This document shows, piece by piece, positions 17,952 to 25,493 of a stretch of 64,000 nucleotides of DNA. Position 1 is the stretch's first letter. Every line of letters starts with the position of its first letter. The notes under the pieces were generated by a model. The model was not told the origin of the DNA. It made no database searches and worked only from the letters and a program-made list of their open reading frames with translations. The stretch comes from Kitasatospora sp. GAS204B (GTDB taxonomy: Bacteria > Actinomycetota > Actinomycetes > Streptomycetales > Streptomycetaceae), in contig NZ_JARZAG010000003.1 of assembly GCF_029892155.1 (NCBI RefSeq), positions 1-64,000 of the forward strand, in the 5' to 3' direction. Made by a program: the position numbers and the translations under genes.

Positions 17952-18548
17952 TCAGGACAGCTCGGCGTGGCGCCGGCTGCCGCGCTTGGCGAGTTCTTCG
18001 ATGATCTGGCGGGCGAACACGTGGCAGTGGTTCCCGGTCCGTGCCGTGACCAGGTCCTCGTCGACCACCACGTCCTGGTCGACGTAGACCCCGCCCATGT
18101 TCCGCAGGTCGCCGAGCAGGTTGTTGTGCACGACCGCGCGCCGGCCGCGGATCACCGCCGGGACCGGGGCGGCCAGCCACATGCCGTGGCAGATGATCCC
18201 CTTGACGATCGCCGGGTCGGCGAAGGCGCGCCGCAACAGCACGGAGGCCGGCGGCAGTTGGTCCACCTGCTCGGTGTAGCGCAGCCGGTCGGCGACGATG
18301 CCGGAGGGCACGATCAGCGCCGCGTACTCCTTGAGCCCGTACTCGTCCAGCTCCTCGAAGGACTCCGACACCTCGAACGGCATCCGATGCTCGTGGCCGC
18401 GGAAGACCAGCCGGTCGTTGCCCCAGAGCCGGGTGAGGAAGTGCACCTCGCCGCCCTCCTCGGCGAACCGGCGCTGGTAGTAGAGGATTTCCGGTTCGTA
18501 GAAGTCGCTCTCCATCAGGACGGCGATCTTCTGGCCGTTCAGCACCAC
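17952..18548 (-). CDS. DJ-1/PfpI family protein (198 aa)
   Basis: A flavodoxin-like alpha/beta protein. The nucleophile-elbow Cys is Cys120 in KGIICHGMWLAAP, and the conserved acidic partner is Glu18 in SDFYEPE. The family includes proteases, chaperones, glyoxalase-III/deglycase-like and hydratase enzymes, so the reaction cannot be named. There is no signal peptide. It starts 33 bases after the stop of a ThDP enzyme and ends 23 bases before glgE, so all are probably in one operon. Work on a reactive carbonyl or on the product of the ThDP enzyme would fit this context but is inference. Confidence 0.85.
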   Translation of the reverse strand: MVLNGQKIAVLMESDFYEPEILYYQRRFAEEGGEVHFLTRLWGNDRLVFRGHEHRMPFEVSESFEELDEYGLKEYAALIVPSGIVADRLRYTEQVDQLPPASVLLRRAFADPAIVKGIICHGMWLAAPVPAVIRGRRAVVHNNLLGDLRNMGGVYVDQDVVVDEDLVTARTGNHCHVFARQIIEELAKRGSRRHAELS

Positions 18549-18581
18549 GACGCAGACTCCTTCACTGCTGGGTCGGTTCGG

Positions 18582-20258
18582 TCAGGAGGAACGGCCGATG
18601 ACGAGGTCGATGAGGAACGGGCCGCGGTGCGCCAGGGCCTTGGTGATGGCGGGCGCGGCCTGTTCGGGCTTCTCCACCCGCACCGCGCGCACGCCCAGCG
18701 ACTCGGCGAGCTTGACGAAGTCGATCGCCGGGTGGTCCAGGTCGAACGGGCCGGGGAACTCGTGGTGCTCGACGGCGACCGTCTTCCAGTACTCCTCGAT
18801 GTTCAGGTCGAGCAGCCGGTAGCGGCCGTTGTTGCAGATCACGAACTTCGCGGCGATGTCGTAGCGGGCCGCCGTCCACAGTGCCTGCACGGTGTACATG
18901 CTGCCGCCGTCGCCGGTGAAGCCGACCACGGTGCGCTCGGGGTGGGCCAGCTTGGCGCCGATCGCGCCGGGGATGCCGACGCCGAGCGAGCCGCCGCGGG
19001 TCTGGTGCCAGTGGCCGGGCAGGTTGGCCGGCAGATGCCGGAAGAGACCGGGCGAGCTGGTCAGCGCCTCGTCGAAGAGGACCGCGTCGGCCGGCAGTTG
19101 CTTGGCCAGCTCGTAACCGAACAGCTCGGCGGAGAGCGGGTCCTGGCCGACGCCCGCCAGGTCGATCGCGTTGGCCTCGATGACCGCGATCTTCTTCTCC
19201 TGCCTGGCCTTGGTCAGCCGGGCCAGCGCGTCCGACTTCTGCTCGCCGGTCTGCCGGCGGCGCAGCGCCTCGGTCAGCCGGGGCAGGGTCTGCTTGGGGT
19301 CGGCCAGCAGGCCGAGGTCGACCGGGAAGTTCTTGGCGATCGCACCGCTGTCCAGGTCCAGGTGGACCACCTTGCTGCCGGGCGAGAAGACCCCGTCGAG
19401 CAGCGGGTAGACCTCGTTCAGCGTGTAGGTGCCGGTGATCAGCACGCCGTCGGCCGGGTTGATGATCTTCGCGCTGGCCTCGCCGAACATGTGGCCCAAC
19501 TGGCCGCCGAAGAGCGGGTGTTCGGCCGGCAGGTTGACCTCGGACCAGTCCGCGCCCCAGACGGTGGCGCCCCAGGCCTCGGCGAACTCGGCCAACTCGG
19601 CCTGGGCGCCGGCGAAGTGGACGCCGTCACCGGCCAGGATCAGCGGGTGGCGGGCACCGGCCAGCAGCGCGGCGGCCTGCTCGACGGAGCCGGCGTCCGG
19701 GCTGCTGGTGGTGGTGAGGTAGGAGGTGGGGACCGCGTCCTCGGTGGTCTCCTGGTCCATCACATCGGCCGGCAGCACCACCAGGACCGGCCCGTACGGC
19801 GGGGTGGCGGCCACCTTGAAGGCCCGGCGCAGCACCCGCAGGGTGGACTGCGGATCCACCACCCGGGTCGCCCACTTGGTCACCGGCTCGGCCATGCCGA
19901 CCAGGTCGGCGGCCATCTGGGCGTCCATGCTGTCGTAGGCCAGGCCGGACTCGCCGACCACGCAGACCAGCGGGGCATGGCCGCGCATCGCCTGGTAGAG
20001 CATGCCGATGCCGTTGCCCAGGCCCACGCCGGAGTGCAGTTGGAGCAGGGTGGGCCGGCGGGTGGCCCGGGCGTAGCCGTCGGCGATGCCGACCACCACG
20101 GCCTCCTGCAACGACAGGATGTACTCGATGTCCGGGAAGCCCCGCAGCTCGTCCAGGAAGCCCTGTTCCACGGTGCCGGGATTGCCGAACATGTAGCGCA
20201 CGCCGTCGGCCTTGAACTGTTCGAGCATCGCCACCCGGGCGGGCCTGGCGCCAGCCAT
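18582..20258 (-). CDS. Thiamine-diphosphate-dependent enzyme, benzoylformate-decarboxylase/acetolactate-synthase-like
   Basis: A 558-residue three-domain ThDP enzyme. The N-terminal PYR domain carries the activating Glu in LSLQEAVVVGIADGYARATR (about residue 50). The central domain is at about residues 185-330. The C-terminal PP domain has the ThDP/Mg motif GDGGSMYTVQALWTAARYDI ending VICNNGRY. There is no transit or signal sequence. The closest families are benzoylformate, phenylpyruvate and related 2-oxoacid decarboxylases; the substrate is not readable. It is the first gene of the run leading through a DJ-1 gene to glgE, mak and glgB. A second, longer DJ-1 gene lies just upstream across a terminator-like hairpin. 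Confidence 0.88.
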   Translation of the reverse strand: MAGARPARVAMLEQFKADGVRYMFGNPGTVEQGFLDELRGFPDIEYILSLQEAVVVGIADGYARATRRPTLLQLHSGVGLGNGIGMLYQAMRGHAPLVCVVGESGLAYDSMDAQMAADLVGMAEPVTKWATRVVDPQSTLRVLRRAFKVAATPPYGPVLVVLPADVMDQETTEDAVPTSYLTTTSSPDAGSVEQAAALLAGARHPLILAGDGVHFAGAQAELAEFAEAWGATVWGADWSEVNLPAEHPLFGGQLGHMFGEASAKIINPADGVLITGTYTLNEVYPLLDGVFSPGSKVVHLDLDSGAIAKNFPVDLGLLADPKQTLPRLTEALRRRQTGEQKSDALARLTKARQEKKIAVIEANAIDLAGVGQDPLSAELFGYELAKQLPADAVLFDEALTSSPGLFRHLPANLPGHWHQTRGGSLGVGIPGAIGAKLAHPERTVVGFTGDGGSMYTVQALWTAARYDIAAKFVICNNGRYRLLDLNIEEYWKTVAVEHHEFPGPFDLDHPAIDFVKLAESLGVRAVRVEKPEQAAPAITKALAHRGPFLIDLVIGRSS

Positions 20259-20310
20259 CTCAGCCTCATCTCTGCGACGTCTGCGCGACGTCGGCGTCTG
20301 GAGCGGGAAA

Positions 20311-20356
20311 CGGGCGGGCGGTCGCGCGGTGCGCGCCGGATGCGACCGCCCGCCCG
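20311..20356 (-). terminator. 15-bp perfect hairpin after the long DJ-1 gene
   Basis: CGGGCGGGCGGTCGC (20311-20325) pairs with 20342-20356 around a 16-base loop, starting 18 bases past the stop of the 279-residue DJ-1 gene. It separates that gene from the ThDP-enzyme operon, or weakens readthrough into it. Confidence 0.65.
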
Positions 20357-20374
20357 GTCTTGGGGCGCCAGGGC

Positions 20375-21214
20375 TCAGTTGACGGTGAAGCCCCACTGGC
20401 GCAGGCCCTGCTCCAGCACCTCGACGACCTTCTGGCCGGTGAGGTAGGAGTCCGGGGTGGAACGGCCGGTGACGAACGGGAAGTCCACGATCACCGAGGT
20501 GTCGTGGCCGAAGTTGCCGTGGTAGGCACCCTCGGGCGCGGTGGCGTCACGCAGGATGTACTCCAGCGGGTACGGCGGCGGGCCGATCACGAAGTCGGTC
20601 CCCAGGAAGCCGGTGCCGTCCTTGTAGTCGTACTCGATGCAGTGCCCGGTGACGTGCTTGTTGCGGATGATGCTGACGCGGTCGTCCATCTCCCGGGCGA
20701 AGGCCAGGCAGGCCACGCCGTAGCACTCGGCGGCCACCACCAGGCCGAGGTCGCGGAAGGCCAGGATCAGGTCGTGCACCCGCCAGTTGTTGGCCAGGTC
20801 GACGATCGGCCCGGAGCCGCCGACGATCAGCAGCGCGTCGTAGCGCTCGGCGATCTGCGCCTTCACGTGCTCGCGCCGGTTGTGGTAGGCCTCGAACGCC
20901 CGCAGGAAGTCGGGCCGGCTGCGGTAGGGCCGGTCCGGCAGCCAGGAGGAGATGTCCAGCGGGTTGTCCAGCCGGTCCGAGGTGTCGACCGCCTTGACCT
21001 TCTCGGCCATCTCACCGGTGGTCACCGACTTGCCCAGCGGGGGGTCGATGTACTCGGGGTCGTAGCTCGGCGGCAGCGCGACCGGACGCTTGCCGGTCGG
21101 CGTCGCGAACGTGACCTCGTAGCCGGCCTTGTCGAAGGTCTCCAGCGGGCCGACCAGTTCCTCGCCCCAGTAGCCGTACTCGGACAGGACGATGAGGATT
21201 CTCTTCTTCGCCAT
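20375..21214 (-). CDS. DJ-1/PfpI-like type 1 glutamine amidotransferase-domain protein (279 aa)
   Basis: Starts MAKKRILIVLSEYGYWGEEL. DJ-1-type features are an early Glu pair (18-19) and a probable nucleophile Cys164 in VVAAECYGVACLAFA. The GGHG segment of related Hsp31/glyoxalase-III proteins reads GGSG here. At 279 residues it resembles the larger Hsp31-like subgroup, with insertions at about 50-110 (YDPEYIDPPLGKSVTTGEMA). The second family member, of 198 residues, lies two genes downstream, with the ThDP enzyme between them. Function unknown; a lyase or hydratase acting on a small oxo compound is possible. Confidence 0.85.
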   Translation of the reverse strand: MAKKRILIVLSEYGYWGEELVGPLETFDKAGYEVTFATPTGKRPVALPPSYDPEYIDPPLGKSVTTGEMAEKVKAVDTSDRLDNPLDISSWLPDRPYRSRPDFLRAFEAYHNRREHVKAQIAERYDALLIVGGSGPIVDLANNWRVHDLILAFRDLGLVVAAECYGVACLAFAREMDDRVSIIRNKHVTGHCIEYDYKDGTGFLGTDFVIGPPPYPLEYILRDATAPEGAYHGNFGHDTSVIVDFPFVTGRSTPDSYLTGQKVVEVLEQGLRQWGFTVN

Positions 21215-21297
21215 CGGCGGTGGTCTCCTTCAGCGGGAGAGGTAGCGGATCGGCGGTCGAGGGGTCGACCCGCCGAAGGTCTGTGGTCGGCCGGAGC

Positions 21298-21999
21298 TCA
21301 GCGGGCTTCCGGTCCGATGATCCAGTTCTCGGTGACGGCCAGCGAGAAGACGTACTTCGGGTCGACCAGACCCTGCTGAGCGGCCTTCAGCTCGGCGAAC
21401 CAGGGCGAGTCGAGGGCGGCCGCCAGGGCCTGCTCGTCGTCGAACCAGAGCTGCTCGACGCTGTCGAAGGCGGCTTCGCCGAACACGTAGTAGCCGTCCA
21501 CGGTGTGCGCGTGCAGCGCCCGGCGCAGGCCGGGGGCGGCCGCCACCACCTGGGCGTACTCGCCCAGCGTGCGGGCCCGGTAGTCGGCCAGGTCCAGGCC
21601 CGGCGCGCGCTTGAGCAGCACGGTCAGCTTGACCCGGCCCGGCGCGGCCCCGGCCGGACCGGGCACGATCTCGTGCGCGGTGGTGTCGATCACCATGGAC
21701 TGCCAGAAGGCGGCCCAGTTCGGCTCGTCCAGCCGGGCGCCCTGGAGGAACTCCTCGGTCTGCAGCGAGGCCACCTGCTCCTCGCCGTTCGCCAGCCAGA
21801 TCTCGGCGATGCCCTGGTGGGGCAGGGCCGGCGTGCCGAGGTCGCCCGCGAAGGGGATCCGGCAGTCGATCAGGTACTTGCGGATCTGCGGGATCTTCGA
21901 GGCGAACTTCACCGCGTGGACGTTCACCCAGTAGTCCTGGAACTCCTGGGCCGTCATGCCCGGCTTGGGCGCGGCCAGAATGAACTGATGGATCATCAT
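21298..21999 (-). CDS. EthD-domain / dimeric alpha-beta barrel protein
   Basis: A 233-residue cytosolic protein with two ferredoxin-like alpha/beta-barrel modules. The first begins MMIHQFILAAPKPGMTAQEF and continues QDYWVNVHAVKF, the EthD signature region. The second begins VKLTVLLKRAPGLDLADYRA. Two adjacent ATG codons are possible starts, with GGAG just upstream. EthD-like proteins often act with monooxygenases or in aromatic compound conversion, but none is adjacent. The long DJ-1 gene follows 83 bases downstream, so both are likely cotranscribed. The upstream leader contains three ggcaccgg repeats. Confidence 0.75.
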   Translation of the reverse strand: MMIHQFILAAPKPGMTAQEFQDYWVNVHAVKFASKIPQIRKYLIDCRIPFAGDLGTPALPHQGIAEIWLANGEEQVASLQTEEFLQGARLDEPNWAAFWQSMVIDTTAHEIVPGPAGAAPGRVKLTVLLKRAPGLDLADYRARTLGEYAQVVAAAPGLRRALHAHTVDGYYVFGEAAFDSVEQLWFDDEQALAAALDSPWFAELKAAQQGLVDPKYVFSLAVTENWIIGPEAR

Positions 22000-22264
22000 G
22001 TCTCCTAGATGGCACCGGATGGATGGCACCGGTACAGCTGGCACCGGATGTGGACACCAGGCCTGGCCACCGGGAAGGGGGCGGGCCCGCGCTGGGGCGC
22101 CGATGGCGAGCGAGCGCTCGAAAAGCCGCCGCGCCGACGGTGACGAACCGGCAAGGCCCTGTGCTTTCCATCGTCGCGAGGGCGCCACGGGGGGTCAATC
22201 ACGATGGCGGGCCCCGGCCGAGAGTCGCAGGTTCCGGCCAGGACTCGTCCAGGTCACGGATGCG
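22000..22264. other. Leader and promoter region of the EthD gene
   Basis: Three copies of ggcaccgg (22011-22018, 22025-22032, 22040-22047) lie just upstream of the EthD start, so they would be in the mRNA leader. On the minus strand TTGACC (22198-22193) is a possible -35. No gene is seen here. Confidence 0.4.
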
Positions 22265-22296
22265 GACGGGCCCCGGACAGGTGTCCGGGGCCCGTC
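22265..22296 (-). terminator. 14-bp perfect hairpin ending the muconolactone-isomerase-like operon
   Basis: GACGGGCCCCGGAC (22265-22278) pairs with 22283-22296 around a 4-base loop. It lies 27 bases past the stop of the isomerase-like gene. Confidence 0.75.
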
Positions 22297-22323
22297 ATCG
22301 CGAGGAACTCAGACCGGTCGGTC

Positions 22324-22632
22324 TCAGACCTGGTAGCGGAGCTTCACGTCCTCCGCGAAGCCGAGGTAGTCGCGCAGCGGCCAGACCGTCTCGAACTCCA
22401 GGTACTCCCGCATCGGGAGCCGGCCCAGCGCGGTGCGGTCGAGCTCCTCGGCGTCCGGCGAGTCGATGATCGCGATCACCCGCTTCTGCGCCGCCACCTT
22501 CCAAATACCCACGCAGAAGCCCGATTCGACGGTCTCCTTGGCGTGCTCCGCCTCCTCGCGCTCCAGCTCCCAGAGCTCGTCGAGAGTGATCCGGCCCTCG
22601 TGCTTCCACTTCATCTGGACGTAGAACAGCAT
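22324..22632 (-). CDS. Muconolactone delta-isomerase family protein
   Basis: A 102-residue protein beginning MLFYVQMKWKHEGRITLDEL, of the small ferredoxin-like MIase family (PF02426). True muconolactone isomerase acts in the beta-ketoadipate pathway, but none of its partners (CatA, CatB, PcaD) are here, so only the fold should be assumed. LGRLPMREYLEFETVWPL matches the family C-terminal part. It is the last gene of the SnoaL, NmrA-like, ankyrin, isomerase run, 92 bases after the ankyrin gene, and is followed by a strong terminator. Confidence 0.8.
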   Translation of the reverse strand: MLFYVQMKWKHEGRITLDELWELEREEAEHAKETVESGFCVGIWKVAAQKRVIAIIDSPDAEELDRTALGRLPMREYLEFETVWPLRDYLGFAEDVKLRYQV

Positions 22633-22724
22633 CTGTTCTCCTCCGCGGAGGTGTGCGGCGCGAACCGCGTGGGCCGCGCCGGAACTGGACCGGCGGTGCT
22701 GCCGCGACCGCCGGGCGTGCTGGC

Positions 22725-24179
22725 TCAGGCCGACTTCGCGGCGGCGGCCAACCGGGCCGTCAGGGGGTGGTCGGACCCGAGCACGTCGGCGGCGACGTCG
22801 TACGGGGTCTTGCCGTCATGGCCGATCAGGTCGGTGCGGGCGCCGGCGTCCAGCAGGATCCGGGCGCACTCCTCCCAGCCGTGCCAGAGCGCGTCGTGCA
22901 GCGGCGTGTAGCCGTTGGTGGCGCCCTGGAAGTCGAGGTCGATGCCGTCCTGCCGGACCAGGTCGGCGGTGATCTCCGCGTGGCCGTTGTAGACGGCCTT
23001 GTGCAGCGGCACCGCGCCGAAGCACGGCTCGACCGCGTTGAGCTCGGCGCCGGCGGCCAGCAGGAGCTCGGTGATCTCCTGGTGCCCGTCCCGGGTGGCG
23101 ACGTGCAGCGGGGTGTGGCCGTCGTTGAAGCCGTTGAGGTGCGGGAAACGGGCGTTGACCGCGGCACCGGAGGCGAGCAGCGCGCGCACCGCCTCGACGT
23201 CGTCCGCCACCACGGCCGCCATCAGCTGCTGCTCGGCGACCGCCTCGGCGTCCCGCTTGCGCCGCTGCTCCAGCAACTCCTCGGCGCGCAGCAGCAGTTC
23301 CTTGCCACGGGTGTTGACGTTGAGCTCGTACTCGAAGTGCTGGCGCAGCGAGAAGCCGTAGTGGGTGTACAGCTCCAGGCCCGCGCCCTGCTCGAGCAGG
23401 TACGCCACCAGGTCCGGGTACTTGTACCAGAGCGCGTCCATCAGCGGGGTGTGACCGGTGGTGGGGGCCACCGCGTCGACGAACGCGCCGGCCTCGACCA
23501 GCGCCCGGGCCACCGCCACGCTGCCGCTCTGGCAGGCCTTGTGCAGGGCGGTGGCCCCGGCCCGGGCGTCGGCGGTGCGCGGATCGGCACCGGCCTCGAG
23601 CAGCAGGCGCACCAGCTGCTCGTCGCCGCGCCCGGCCGCGATCAGCAGCGGGGTCAGGCCGCTGGCCGCGTCGACCCGGTTGACGTCGGCGCTCTCCACC
23701 TCGATCAGGTCGCGGACCGTGGCGACCGCACCGGCCCAGGCGGCCTCGACCAGGCGCTCCTGGCGGTCGGCGGTGAACGCGGCGACCTCGACGTTGGGGT
23801 CGAAGTAGACCTTCCAGCGGGCTATCCGGCCCTCCTCGTCGACCACGAAGCGGTGCGCGTCCTCGATCTCGAACTCCTGGCGGGTGCGGGTCTGCGCCGC
23901 CTTGGTGTAGACCACCGCGAAGGCGACGTCACCCTCCGCCCGCAGGTCCCTGACCTCGTACTCGATGACCTCGGTCGTCTCGGCCCGGACACCGAACGCC
24001 GCCTGGACCGCCTCCCGGCCGAGGTGACGGCCCAGGTACGGGACCACCCGGTTGAACCGGTCGGCCGGGAGCTCGAACTCGATGTCCGGGGACAGGCTCC
24101 CGATGACGGTCTCCATGTCGCCGCGACTGAGCGCGGCGAACCAGTCGGCCAGAGCCTCGTGCGTGCGCTTGCTGTCCAT
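22725..24179 (-). CDS. SnoaL/NTF2-like domain fused to ankyrin repeats
   Basis: A 484-residue cytosolic protein. Residues 1-135 are an NTF2-like (SnoaL-type) cone: ALADWFAALSRGDMETVIGS and ARWKVYFDPNVEV are typical. Residues about 145-475 are ankyrin repeats, clear in TPLLIAAGRGDEQLVRLLLE, TALHKACQSGSVAVARALVE, TPLHVATRDGHQEITELLLA and TPLHDALWHGWEECARILLD, with a longer linker (about 275-305) in the middle. SnoaL-like folds bind or cyclise small hydrophobic molecules, and ankyrins bind proteins, so it may tether a ligand-binding domain to a partner. It starts 21 bases after the NmrA-like gene. The fusion is unusual. Confidence 0.85.
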   Translation of the reverse strand: MDSKRTHEALADWFAALSRGDMETVIGSLSPDIEFELPADRFNRVVPYLGRHLGREAVQAAFGVRAETTEVIEYEVRDLRAEGDVAFAVVYTKAAQTRTRQEFEIEDAHRFVVDEEGRIARWKVYFDPNVEVAAFTADRQERLVEAAWAGAVATVRDLIEVESADVNRVDAASGLTPLLIAAGRGDEQLVRLLLEAGADPRTADARAGATALHKACQSGSVAVARALVEAGAFVDAVAPTTGHTPLMDALWYKYPDLVAYLLEQGAGLELYTHYGFSLRQHFEYELNVNTRGKELLLRAEELLEQRRKRDAEAVAEQQLMAAVVADDVEAVRALLASGAAVNARFPHLNGFNDGHTPLHVATRDGHQEITELLLAAGAELNAVEPCFGAVPLHKAVYNGHAEITADLVRQDGIDLDFQGATNGYTPLHDALWHGWEECARILLDAGARTDLIGHDGKTPYDVAADVLGSDHPLTARLAAAAKSA

Positions 24180-24200
24180 GGCGAACAGCCTCCTATCGGA

Positions 24201-24869
24201 CTACCGGACGGGGTCCGGTTGCAGGGTGTCGAAGAGGTCGTCCCAGTCGGCCCGAGCGCCGCCGGACGCGTTGTACATCTCGAAGGTCCTGGACCGGGCG
24301 GCCGCGCTGTACAGGGCCTGCACGCAGGCGTCGGCCACGTCCTGACGGGTGATGTCGCCCTCGCCGCGGTCGCCCTGCTCCAGGCGGACGGCGGTGCCGC
24401 CCTTGCCGCCGGTCAGCCAGCTGGGCCGCACGATGGTGTAGGGCAGGCCGGAGGAGCGGATCGCGTCCTCCCCCGCCAGGCGCCAGTCGAGCATCCGCCC
24501 GGTCGCGTTGATCGGGTGGTTCTTGCGGGTCACGTAGATCTGGCTGACCAGCACGATGTGCGGCTTCTCGCCCGCGGCGGTGGCGGCGTCGAGCACGTTG
24601 ACCACGCCCTGGTACATGGTGGCCTCCGGGCTGTTCGGACCGCTCGACGCGGTGCCCGGCTCGACGCTGAACACCACCGCGGAGCAGCCGGCCAGCGGCG
24701 TCGCCAGCGACTGCCGGTCCCGCACGTCGGCCTGGAAGGTCTGCGCGGCACCGGCCGACCGGGCCCGGCGGCTGACCACCCGGACCTGCTCCCCGCGCTC
24801 CAGCAGACCGGCCACCACCAGGCGGCCGACACTGCCGGCGCCGCCGACCACCACTACCGGGTTCTCCAC
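24201..24869 (-). CDS. NAD(P)-binding atypical SDR, NmrA-like
   Basis: A 222-residue protein starting at a GTG (VENPVVVVGGAGSVGRLVVA) that follows an AGGAG ribosome binding site by 5 bases; the longer upstream frame is not supported. Rossmann motif GGAGSVGR. There is no Ser-Tyr-Lys triad in the classical position, as expected for NmrA/TMR-like atypical SDRs that sense or reduce using NAD(P)H. It is closely similar along its whole length to the protein at 36057-36749. In the operon it lies between the SnoaL and ankyrin genes. Confidence 0.85.
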   Translation of the reverse strand: MENPVVVVGGAGSVGRLVVAGLLERGEQVRVVSRRARSAGAAQTFQADVRDRQSLATPLAGCSAVVFSVEPGTASSGPNSPEATMYQGVVNVLDAATAAGEKPHIVLVSQIYVTRKNHPINATGRMLDWRLAGEDAIRSSGLPYTIVRPSWLTGGKGGTAVRLEQGDRGEGDITRQDVADACVQALYSAAARSRTFEMYNASGGARADWDDLFDTLQPDPVR

Positions 24870-24963
24870 AGCTACTCCTAGGAAATATGTCGGACCCTCA
24901 GGTCCGTTGGTGGTACCGGGCGTTCGTCCGGGCGCACTCGGTGCTCTCGCCGCCGACAGTGCG

Positions 24964-25305
24964 TCAGGTGAAGCGGCCGACGATCTCGGTGATCGCACCG
25001 CCGCCGACCCGATAGGTGTAGGCGAGATCCTCCCGCAGGCCCGCCGGCGTCCGGAAGCGGTACAGGACGGTCACCGCGTCGCCGGCCGGCCTGGCGCCGG
25101 TCTCCTGGTAGCGGCCGGCGACCCGGACCACCCAGGGCAGGAAGAAGCGGTCGAGCACCTGGCCGCGACCCTGGTGGACCGCCCCGCCCATGTCGATCCG
25201 GACGTCCGGGGCCAGGGCGCGCTCCAGCGCCGGGACATCGCCGCGGTTCGCGGCCGCGATGAATGCGCGGGCCGCGTCCAGCGCCTGCTGCGAAACCTCG
25301 TTCAT
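24964..25305 (-). CDS. SnoaL-like / nuclear transport factor 2 family protein
   Basis: A 113-residue single-domain NTF2-like protein: AFIAAANRGDVPALERALAP, then VRIDMGGAVHQGRGQVLDRF and a final AITEIVGRF strand. These cones act as cyclases, isomerases, hydrolases or mere ligand binders; no function can be chosen. It is the first gene of the run SnoaL, NmrA-like, ankyrin/SnoaL, isomerase-like, with its own promoter candidate and a TTGAC/GTCAA inverted repeat just upstream. Confidence 0.8.
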   Translation of the reverse strand: MNEVSQQALDAARAFIAAANRGDVPALERALAPDVRIDMGGAVHQGRGQVLDRFFLPWVVRVAGRYQETGARPAGDAVTVLYRFRTPAGLREDLAYTYRVGGGAITEIVGRFT

Positions 25306-25360
25306 GGCACCCCTTCGAGCCCCTTCGCGGCGTCAGGAAACGTGCACGTCAAGAAAGGGG

Positions 25361-25387
25361 TATCAATGACATTGACTCCTGGTCAAT
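25361..25387 (-). promoter_or_regulatory. Candidate promoter/operator of the SnoaL operon
   Basis: ATTGAC (25371-25376) and GTCAAT (25382-25387) form a perfect inverted repeat with a 5-base gap. Read on the minus strand, TTGACC (25386-25381) could be a -35 and GATACC (25364-25359) a weak -10 at 16-base spacing. The minus strand also reads ggagTCAat, related to the TCA boxes elsewhere. Confidence 0.4.
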
Positions 25388-25406
25388 ATCAGAGTTGAAC
25401 AAGTAC

Positions 25407-25457
25407 TTCCCTGATGCCTGTGAGGCGCATACGATGAGATCCACAGGCATCAGGGAA
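25407..25457 (-). terminator. 16-bp perfect hairpin after the MFS gene
   Basis: TTCCCTGATGCCTGTG (25407-25422) pairs with CACAGGCATCAGGGAA (25442-25457) around a 19-base loop. It starts 37 bases beyond the MFS stop codon on the minus strand and separates MFS from the SnoaL promoter. Confidence 0.6.
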
Positions 25458-25493
25458 GGGGGCAGTGTCCTTCAGCGTTCCGAAGGCCTGCGA

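Noticed and set aside
22324..22632. A beta-ketoadipate pathway assignment for the muconolactone-isomerase-like gene
   Set aside because: None of the catechol or protocatechuate branch partners are nearby; only the fold family is supported.
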